From Helicostylum pulchrum (taxonomy: Eukaryota > Mucoromycota > Mucoromycetes > Mucorales > Mucoraceae), in the NCBI GenBank assembly GCA_025677825.1, contig JAIXMO010000039.1, positions 240,809 through 304,808 on the forward strand: a stretch of 64,000 nucleotides of DNA. Reading direction: 5' to 3'. Every line of letters starts with the position of its first letter. Positions within the stretch are counted from its first letter, which is position 1. This document shows, piece after piece, positions 55,914-64,000 of the stretch. The notes under the pieces were generated by a model, which was given only the letters and a program-made list of their open reading frames with translations, did not search any database and was not told the origin of the DNA. Made by a program: the position numbers and the translations under genes.

Positions 55914-58182
55914 TTAATTGCCTTGAACTATAAGAAGGTTAGGTTACTTCGCTATTACAATACAAGTATTTTTTTTTCTTACCTGATAATAAAGCCTTGT
56001 CAGCAAACCATCTTACATCAACATCCTTGTCTTGACCGAGTTTCTTGAGTACATCGATTACTTTGGTATCAACAAGTTCAGCTGTAGTAGGATCTTGCTT
56101 CAAAATAGGAGCAAGTACTTCAAGTGATTTAGCTACATTAAATCGAACATTGGGAATAGGATCATCTACAAGTTCAATAACTGTTGAAAGCACTTTATCT
56201 TTAATGATATCAGATGTAAGAGAAGTGGCCATAGTCTACATGTATACCAAATGATTAATACCATAAAACCTTTTTTTTACTTTACACTTGTCGTTACTTA
56301 CAGTTAATGCAAAGAGTGTTGTCATTCTATAAAGATAATTGTTATTACGAGCCATCTCCATCACTTGAGGTAAAACAGTATTCTTGGCCCAGTCATGTCC
56401 AAATATCTCTACCAACTTTTTAAGATTTGTTGTAGCCGCATCACGGATAGAAAATACAGCATCTCCTAACCAAGATAAACATAAATTGAGAAGTTTTTCA
56501 TCGAAAAATCCTACGCCTAATTGTGATGCCAACAATGGGATATATTCTATAATAGCTAATCTAACTCTCCATTGCTTGTCTTCTGCCAAATCAACAATAG
56601 CGGGTAAAAGAGATTGGGAAAGACGGTCTACTCCGATCACTTGATTTACGTTTTCAAGTTTGGAAATAATGTTGAGTCTGACATCAGGGAAATCATCTTT
56701 AAGTAATTGAAGGAATAAAGGTAAAAGGTATTCGATAGTTCTAATAATATTAACTGTTAAAAATATGTAACAAACATTCACACAACAATAACTTACAAGT
56801 CTTTGCCCAAGATGGGAGCTAATCCACTAATATTTGTAGCTACAGCTGCTCGTACATGTTGGTTAGTATCAATAACAAGTTCTTTAATACAAGGAAGGAT
56901 TTTTTCAATCACTACAGATTGTTCAATCTTTTTGGAAAAAACAGGTGCTTGTCCAATAGATAAAATCTTGACTTCTCCTTCACTATCCTTAATAAGACTG
57001 ACAAACAATGTAACCATTTCTTCACGCGTGATCTGTTCACCAAATGCTTCACAGAGCTATAAGCAAATATATATATATATCAGTTATCAACATACACCTG
57101 ATAATAATGATAATAATAAAAAAAACTCCCAACTTACTTCGTTAAAATGAGTAGCTACCATAAATCTTACTCTCCATGATCTATCTTGTCCTAATGCTTT
57201 AAGTGGTGTTAACAAGTGAAGCTTTGATTCTTCATGTGTCAACATTTTAGCAATTTGAACTAAATCTTCTACAGTCAATAACCTTACAGTATCTTGATCG
57301 TCGTTGGTCAATCGAAGAAACAAGGGTAAAATATGACTGATCAATTGTTGCTGACTTAATTCCTTTGAAAAGTTGGCAAGCGCTTTAGCAGCAGCTCTCT
57401 TAACCATAGGTGTGTCATCTTGAATTAATTGAGCAAATGCAGTTCGCAATTCGCTTTGTTGCTCCTCGGTACATTTGGAATAACCGGCTGCATAAAGACC
57501 ACAGGCTGAAATACGTCCTGTAAACCATTCGGCGCTAGAAAGACGCTTTAATAATGGAAGGAAGTAGTGCGTGATTTGTGAAGCATTGAGTAAACTGACA
57601 ATTTGATTCATGGATTCAACAGCCTTTTTTTTTTTTTTTGAAGGTACTCGATTAGCTCACTCGTAAAAATATACAAGTGTGTGTATTATACAATCTTACC
57701 TTATCTCTAACAAGTACTTCTTCAACTGAAGCCAAGTTCTCTAAAGGACCCAACAAGTAATGAGCAAACTCAGGTCCACCTACATATTCAGAGAAATTAG
57801 CAAGTTCTTCTGCTACAGCTAAAAGAATTTCATCTTCGTCGTCAATTGATTCTATAGTTTTTTTTTAAAAATTAATACAAATAAAAGCGCGTCTTTAAAA
57901 TAAAAGTGTACCATTCAAGAAGGGAATCAATTCATCTCGTGTTCTTTGAGGTCCTAAAGCCATGGCAATAGTACTTAAATTTCTAATGGCGTTTAAGCGT
58001 AATTGAACATCTTCGTTTTTAAGTTCATCTACAAGTACTGCAATAGGATAAACTTCTTGTTCCTCGCTGGTACGAGGTTCGCCGAGATTCTCGGGTGCGG
58101 TTGTAGATGCTGTCACATTAGATGATGATGTGTTCATATCTGATAAATTACTGTCTGCTGCTGAAGGCGAATCAATCTCCAT
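55914..58182 (-). CDS. TPD3: Protein phosphatase 2A scaffold subunit A (PR65/Tpd3)
   Basis: Seven exons (58182-57912, 57851-57700, 57623-57138, 57056-56797, 56740-56302, 56235-55983, 55927-55914) give 624 aa, close to yeast Tpd3. It is the HEAT-repeat scaffold that holds the catalytic C and regulatory B subunits of PP2A. Repeats with the typical loop sequences are visible throughout: [132 protein letters not shown] and [20 protein letters not shown]. An acidic, Ser/Thr-rich 45-residue N-terminal extension precedes the first repeat. The final exon is only 14 nt (ends VQGN). Confidence 0.95.
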
Positions 58183-58755
58183 ATTTAATACTTATTTGTT
58201 CTTTTTTTTAATAAAGAAAAAAAAAAGTTTGAGTAAAAAAGACAAGGTACAGTTTCCTCCCAAATGACCGGTTTTTTAAAATTTTATAAAAAAAAGGCGG
58301 ATTCTCAAAATCACAATTGGGCGTTTTTAAAATATGAGGGTGAAACTGCTTTTTACCGTAAGGCAGTTTAGAGAAGGATATTCCAAGGTTTACATTTGTT
58401 GGAATTGTTGGAATGGTATTTAATCATATAATAGGACTTTAGTGTAGAGAGACACTATTATGCTTCGTATGTAATTGAAAATCGCTGATAAAATAGCATT
58501 ACATATCTGGAACGTTCTGAACTGATGCTGTGAGCGTTATATCATAAATTATACCTGTACACTTTATTTTTTTGTATAAATACTAGTATTATTTACCCTA
58601 ATAGTGTAAGGTGTATTATATCTTTACCAACTGTAACTCTTACAAGTATCAAACCTATTTCATGCTTTTTTTTTCTGTACGAATCGAAAGCGATTTAATA
58701 CCCGACTGTAGCGTTTAAAAACCTATTTTATCCTTCTTTTTTATAAAACCCAAGA
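58183..58755. other. Intergenic
   Basis: Divergent side of TPD3; no coding signal. It precedes the GH47 relic. Confidence 0.55.
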
Positions 58756-59099
58756 GTGTCGATAAGAGCATATATATATTCCTTTGGTGTACTGTGTGTC
58801 CTGACCATGGTTGATTCATTTTTTGACCAAATACCACTGAAACCATTTATCAAAACACAGCAACAGATACGTAAAAAGTCTGGTGGGTTGCCTAAAGCTC
58901 ACTCGCTTTCTCCTAAAGAAAAGCAACAGTATATCAAAGACGCTTTTGTGTTTTCGTGGCAAGGATATCGTAATTATAGTTGGGGGTATGATGAGAATAG
59001 GCCTGTATCAAATAGTCCACGAGACACTAGGTAATATCTTTTTTTTTACGTTTTTCTTAGGGGCAACTGTAATGTTGGGCTGGGATCAGGTTTAAAAGG

Positions 59100-60480
59100 T
59101 AGAGCAGATATAGATATCTTGCTGCAATGATTCAAATAATAAATAATTCAGGCCTAAATGTTGTAATCGATAGTTATATCAATAAATTGTATTTCGACTG
59201 GTTCCAATTCTAAATGTTATAAGAATCTAAAAACTGGGATAGCTTAAAGCTAAAGCTTCACAAAATAGATAATATAAAAGTTACAGAAAGGGAAAAGAAA
59301 GTTGTTTTATTTCAGATATGTTAAAGTTTTCAATATATAGCGGAATAATTGTATTCCCGCCAGAGAACTCCAAGCTTCACCGCAACACAGCCTAAATTTT
59401 TCGGGCCACAGGCAGTGTATATAGTCTATATTTGGATCGGGTAGCCTGGTCGCAAAATTTTTTCTTCCATTAAATCCTTAATTTCAACGAAATGAACTGC
59501 CCTTGTGAACGAGTCTCTTAACTTTTTGGTGAGGAGAGGGGGGGGGACACAGGTCATTAGTTGCGTATGGTAGGAAGACAGCATCACATTATAAGTATGG
59601 GAGGCTACTAGCTTACACATTATGGGTTGCGTTCACTCGAATTGATGTGCTTTTCTAGTTGTAGAGAATGTAACGAAAATTGGTATTTGTTTTGGTATAC
59701 CTCCATTTTCTTTAGTGTTCTTATTCATTTATTATTATAGGGATAAAGGCAAACATGGCTCTTATATCAGCAACTGTGGAAATATAATACGTAAAATAAA
59801 GGTTTTAGACACACCATTTGTTAACAGTGACCTTACAAACTTGATATTTCTGCCAGAAGTATTATCTTGACAAGAAGTTAATGTTCTATTCATATTTGGC
59901 CGACAATTTGTTTTTGCATTACCCGACAAATTAAATTTCATTAACCAGTAACCATTTTTTATATAATTTTTTGCAACCGACATTTTCATTTTTCTGTGAC
60001 CGACAATTACTTTTTTTGTAACCGACAATATCCAGCCGGACTGCATCATCGATCCGAACATAGTTCTCGCCACAATAACGAGCCAAGCCGCCTATTTGAC
60101 TGATAAACCAGAAGATATATAGGACACTGAAATGGAAGATGTACCTGCTAATAAGGTCAAATTAGCGAAAGCTCCCGTTAACAATACTTACAGAAACTAT
60201 TTCGACCACACACGACAGAGAAGTTCATTGACAGAATGATCGAAGGTCCCGTCAAAAGAGGCAGTTGCGAGAGAGTTATGAATAAAGAGTAGCACTGCTA
60301 AGCATTGGTGGGAACATTATCAAGAGACACCCCCGTTAATATCTAATTAAACAAGCGGTAGTATCAAGAGTCCAAGATAAAATCAAGATTGAAATGGTAT
60401 CTCAAGTCATTTCAAGCTTAGTAGACAATTTATTAGTCGATGCACCGTCTGATCCGCGCGCTGCCTTCATCGCTGTTCTC
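59100..60480. mobile_element. Degraded insertion within the GH47 gene, with Tc1-like HTH relic
   Basis: The gap between the GH47 pieces. A + strand relic at about 60130-60350 reads ANKVKLAKAPVNNTYRNYFD and, after frame changes and a stop, KEAVAREL-stop-IKSSTAKHWWEHYQET, resembling the helix-turn-helix region of Tc1/mariner-like transposases in Mucorales. Nearby (59896-60038) a 22-23-nt unit starting CCGACAATT or CCGACATTT recurs about five times. I could not define terminal repeats. A minus-strand frame at 59426-59620 is unrecognised. Confidence 0.45.
59896..60038. repeat. Degenerate 22-23-nt tandem repeats (CCGACAAT)
   Basis: Units beginning CCGACAATTTG, CCGACAAATTA, CCGACATTTTC, CCGACAATTAC and CCGACAATATC, each followed by a T-rich tail; one interrupted copy sits between the second and third. 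Confidence 0.6.
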
Positions 60481-61252
60481 GACGGTAAAGAGTGAAACTT
60501 TCAAATGGATGAATTAGCTTGTTTTGCACCAGGTTCATTGCTTTTAGCAGCTGGTAATATCCCTGAATTGGCGCATATTGAAAAGACTGCCAAATGGTTA
60601 ATGAATGGTTGTTACAACGCTTGGGATACGTCGCGTGATTCAATCTATGAACATGTGTACGATAAAAATAAGAAGAAGAGACCAGCTGTATACCTTGTAC
60701 ATCCTTCGTATATTTTGAGACCTGAAACGATAGAGTCCTTGTATTACTTTTATGTGTATACGAAAGATCCCGTATATCAAGATATGGCATGGGATAAATT
60801 TAATTACATTTATACTTATTGTAAAAATAATTCAGGGTATACTGGTGTGTATAGAGTAGATGTGACGGACGAAACTTGGGATGATCGCGAAGAAAGGTAA
60901 TTTTTTTTAAAAAAAAACGACTGTTTTGTTTATTTATTAACGCGCGTTAAATTATGCAGTTCCTTTTTCGCAGAGACATTAAAGTAATTGTATCTTATCT
61001 TTGATGACCCTGATAGTTCAAGGTTCCCGTTTGATAAATGGGTTTTTAATACGGAAGCACATCTTCTTAGAATTATAGGTATGATTCCTCCTCTAAAAAA
61101 GCCCCTCAATTATTTTAAATCGTTGGTGTTTTAAGTGACATCTAAATACGCGTTTTTGTTGTTGTTGGTAAAATGGAAATAAATAAATTTTATTATTACT
61201 ATTGTATGCTATTGATTGGTTTGTTGTTGTTGTTGTTGTTGTTGTTGCAAAG

Positions 61253-63205
61253 TTACTCCTATGCAACGTGTTAATATCTTATATGTGTCTTGTTTGAAAA
61301 ATACTATATATTACCTCATATTCGTCACTTTCCTCTTCGTTACTTTCCTCTTCGTCACTTTCAAGCTTTGCTTTTTCAGACCTTTGTTTCTTTAGGGCAG
61401 GCTCTTCTCCGGAACTACTTTCTTCTACACTCTCTTCTTCCGCTACTTCATCATCATCATCAACCTCGTTATCATTTTCTTCTTCCTCTTCCTCACTACT
61501 ATCGTTTTCAGCTACATAAGTTGGTTTAGACGCTCTTTGTCTCGTTCTGCTGGGTCTACCCTTTTGCTCTATAATCAAACTGGTATCTAATCCCTCTACT
61601 TCCTTTTGTAAATCACGTTTACGCTTAATAGCAGCACATTTTTCTAAAGAAGGATTTCCTTCTACACCCAATTCCTTTAATATATCTTTGAGAACGTTGA
61701 TTTCTTGTTTAACTGATTGACATGCTGCAATTTTGTTCTTTATAGAAAAGAAATGAACACCACATTTATTAATGTATTGTCGTAAGCGTTTAATATGTTC
61801 TTCATCTTTAGCAGATCCAACAGGCTATAAAACAGGTTTAGAATTATTTTTTAGATTTATTGTGTTTATAACTTACACGAGCAGGTTTCTTTGGTTGTGA
61901 TTTTTTAGGCTTATCTTCTTCTTCGTCTCCTTTCTCGTCACTACTATTTTGAGGTTTTTTAGATGTCTTCTTTTTGGGTTTCTCTACTTCTTCGGATTCG
62001 GAATCGACTACTCTTTTCTTATTTGTCTTTTTAGGTGCATCATCAGACTCAGAGTCACTAGTAACCTCCATTTTGACAGCCTTTTTCTTGGGCTTTTCCT
62101 CTTCCTCTTCTGATTCCTCTTCGTCATCAGATTCAATCATCTTTTTAGATGTACGTTTTCTTCTAGGCTTCTCCTCTTTCTCTTCTTCCTCGCCATCATC
62201 GGATCCAACTGTCTTCTTTTTGGCAACACGCTTCTTTTTAGGCTTTTCTTCTTCCTCGTCATCTTCTTGATCTGACTCAATAGGTTTAGAGATTATTTTT
62301 TTAGGCTTAGGAGTAGGTTTTTGTTCCTCGTCATCATCAGATTCAATCGTCTTCTTTCTGACTACAAGTTTATTCTTTGGCTTTTCCTCCTCCTCTTCTT
62401 CTTCATCTTCTTGATCTGACTCGACAACTGTTGGTGATCTCTTTCTAGGTTTGGGAGTAGACTCTTCTTCCTCATCATCAGATTCAACAACCTTCTTTCT
62501 GACTACACGCTTTTTCTTTGGCTTTTCCTCCTCTTCCTCTTCCCCGTAATTCTCTTCTTCTTCTTGATCCGATTCGACAACTTTAGATGCCCTCTTTCTA
62601 GGCTCGGGATTCTCCTCTTCTTCGTCTGATTCAACGACGTTGGCAGATTTTTTCTTTTGCTTGGGTTCCTCAAAATCTTCAGCTTCGTCCATTTCAATAT
62701 CTTCAGCAGGAGCCTTACGCTTCTTTACGTCTTTAGGAGCTTGACTCTTTGCCTTACGCTTAGTAGGTGCGCTCTTTGACTCTGCTTCTTCTTCTTCTTG
62801 TGAAGCAACTTTTAAAATTGCCTTGTCAATCATGGCACTCAAGATCTTTTTCCATGGCGATTTCTTTAGTATACCGTCTTCGAGAACCTGTACATATAAA
62901 AAGTAAGTTTTAAAGGGAAAAAGCATAACCAACATGAAGAAAAAAAACTTACAAAATGAGACTCTAGTTCTTTACGAATAATACCGGCGGTTAATTCCCT
63001 ATTCAAATTAATTAGATCGTGTTTTTTTTTATAAAGAAAAAAAGTTCTATTGTTTTCTTACGATAAATCACCATTGCGAATGATTCTTTTAAAAAAAAAA
63101 CTTATTAGAGAAAGGGGAAAATCTTTTAGTAGATAATTATACTTACTCTTCAAGTTTATTCTTTAATTCAGGTCTTTCTAAAAACTCTTCTGTAACAGTT
63201 GACAT
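61253..63205 (-). CDS. HIRIP3: HIRIP3-like histone chaperone with DEK-C domain
   Basis: Six exons (63205-63147, 63085-63062, 62998-62953, 62887-61877, 61824-61315, 61258-61253) give 551 aa. The N-terminus (KLEEIIRNGDLSELTAGIIR then KELESHF) has the DEK-C helix pattern; the C-terminal part LRQYINKCGVHFFSIKNKIA ... VLKDILKELGVEGNPSLEKC matches the HIRIP3 core; HIRIP3 is a CK2-regulated H2A/H2B chaperone (family knowledge). Between them lie about ten alternating acidic/basic units, with VESD-acidic runs followed by KPKKKRVVRKK-like clusters, rich in CK2 sites and nuclear-localisation-like sequence. The extreme C-terminus is another acidic segment (EEVESD-like). The last exon has just 6 nt (GAG TAA) after an ATAG acceptor. 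A TTG run lies in the 3' UTR (about 61218-61247). Confidence 0.82.
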
Positions 63206-64000
63206 GATAGAATAAAGAATAGGGAAAAAGCGCGTAAAAAAAATCCAAAGAAAAAGCTTAAAATGTACGAAAAAATTAAACCTTAAATCTGCCAACGCAT
63301 TCGACCAAAAAATAAACGTCACCCACCAAAATTTCCTAATATGGAAAAAACGACACCCACCTCTTAGGTGGATTTTGAAAAGTTTGAAAAGGCCTAAATT
63401 TCAAAAAAAAAATTGCTGTCACCCACTTTTGGTTTTTTGACCAAAATAAGCGTTTTTTATTTAATTGTGCTTTCAAAACCTCTAATTAAGAGCTGTCTAA
63501 TCTTCGGAAGGCTGGTTTAGAAAAAAAGACTACTGTCCCACATGTTGTACCATTAAAATTTCTTTTATGAGCTTAATAAATGTGTGGACCCCACATTTCT
63601 TCTTCCGTTCCACTCAGAATCAGAGAACTTCTCATTCGCTTAAAATTGAGCGGATCGTCGCTGAGAGGCGTCTAGTTACTTTGAAATAAGCGACTGTTCG
63701 CTGTGGAGCGACTATTTACCGGATTATAAAATCAATGAAGAATTAATTTAACCAAGGTGTTAATATATAAAATGGATTAAGAGCTTTCTATTTTAACAAA
63801 TCATTATCCTCTCTGCATAAAGTAATGAAACCTTTAAACTCAGTGATTGTGAGTATTTAAGTCTTGGCACATCTTTTTTTTTTCTTTCGCTTTAACTTGA
63901 CTCGCAACAAAAAAAAAAGCAACTACCATTTACTGAGGGATGAAATCATCCGATAGAATCTTTGATTCGTCTTGTAACAACAACTTTGACTAAAACTATT
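63206..64000. other. Intergenic to the right edge, with dispersed repeat copy 2
   Basis: Holds the HIRIP3 promoter, the repeat at 63353-63531 and 470 nt with no recognisable gene. Confidence 0.55.
63353..63531 (+). repeat. Dispersed repeat, copy 2
   Basis: Second copy of the family at 34640-34784, starting 148 nt upstream of the HIRIP3 start codon. CACCCAC motifs recur three times around it (63319, 63355, 63419). The final block, from TCTAATTAAGAGCTGTC to GACT, is the best conserved part. Confidence 0.65.

Larger units (their letters stand above)
58756..61090 (+). pseudogene. GH47 class I alpha-mannosidase, disrupted
   Basis: Two separated pieces of one gene. The 5' piece (58756-59091) has a membrane-anchor-like start (YIYSFGVLCVLTM), then YIKDAFVFSWQGYRNYSWGY and DENRPVSNSPRDTR, and after a short intron a GATV-like block. 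The 3' piece (60505-61080) has MDELACFAPGSLLLAAG, SYILRPETIESLYYFYVYTK, GVYRVDVTDETWDDREE and DKWVFNTEAHLL. These are the conserved N-terminal, central and C-terminal motifs of GH47 mannosidases that trim N-glycans in the ER/Golgi. About 250 middle residues are missing, replaced by unrelated DNA, and the last exon has an in-frame TAA (ETLK-stop-LYLIFDD, 60988-60990). A start ATG upstream of the anchor is not seen; the first Met is at 58807. Confidence 0.75.

Noticed and set aside
61974..62270. Ser/Asp/Phe ORFs opposite HIRIP3
   Set aside because: Antisense readings of the GAA/AAG-rich charge repeats.
1..64000. tRNA, rRNA, CRISPR arrays
   Set aside because: I looked for T-loop-like GTTCRANNC sequences with flanking stems and for regularly spaced direct repeats; none were convincing. 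A covariance-model scan would be decisive.

Overview
The window looks like nuclear DNA of an early-diverging filamentous fungus, most likely a Mucoromycota/Mucorales species. It is AT-rich, genes carry many short (about 45-150 nt) GT-AG introns with T-rich acceptors, intergenic DNA is full of A/T homopolymers, and the encoded proteins look fungal (Pbs2-type MAPKK, SPAC2A9.03-type WD protein, DUF1752 protein, Tpd3, fatty alcohol oxidases). I cannot name the species. All gene models below were spliced by hand from frame, donor and acceptor continuity; no transcript evidence was available.

Layout. 1-12.9 kb: 5' exon of a Derlin (-), NudE-like dynein regulator (-), DUF1752/Reg1-like protein (+), an unrecognised acidic protein (+), DUF202 membrane protein (-), mitochondrial NADP-isocitrate dehydrogenase (-), and a membrane-anchored PHP-domain protein (+). 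13.0-14.2 kb: ribosomal protein uS5/RPS2. 14.2-18.2 kb: a mobile-element zone with a Crypton-like recombinase scrap, an 85-nt hairpin and a complete but dead 2.5-kb TA-flanked DDE transposon with 31-bp inverted termini. 18.7-20.4 kb: two tail-to-tail short-chain dehydrogenase paralogues, one frameshifted. 21-22.3 kb: an unrecognised ORF and a decayed Fanzor/TnpB-like ORF. 23-26.3 kb: Pbs2 MAPKK (+) and cytochrome c1 (-), convergent. 26.3-28.3 kb: gene-poor, with a PIF1-like helicase tail. 28.3-38.7 kb: MIC26/27-like MICOS subunit, TRAPPC11, a small ORF, complex I NDUFS3, a small single-pass membrane protein and a bHLH regulator. 38.9-44.0 kb: tandem peroxisomal fatty alcohol oxidases. 44.0-51.7 kb: a 7.7-kb gene desert with a 347-bp MITE carrying a small ORF, a G-quadruplex motif and degenerate repeats. 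51.7-58.2 kb: GPATCH11-like, HAD phosphatase, WD40 protein, PP2A scaffold Tpd3. 58.2-61.1 kb: a GH47 mannosidase pseudogene split by transposon-derived DNA. 61.2-63.2 kb: HIRIP3-like histone chaperone; then intergenic DNA with the second copy of a dispersed repeat.

Functional grouping. Several genes are mitochondrial (IDP, cytochrome c1, NDUFS3, MICOS subunit), but they do not form a cluster; fungal genes here are individually transcribed. The clearest functional cluster is the pair of fatty alcohol oxidases with PTS1 tails. The most unusual material is the accessory DNA: a Fanzor-like relic, the TA-flanked transposon, and a short TIR element with an intact internal ORF. I did not find a complete new multi-gene system.
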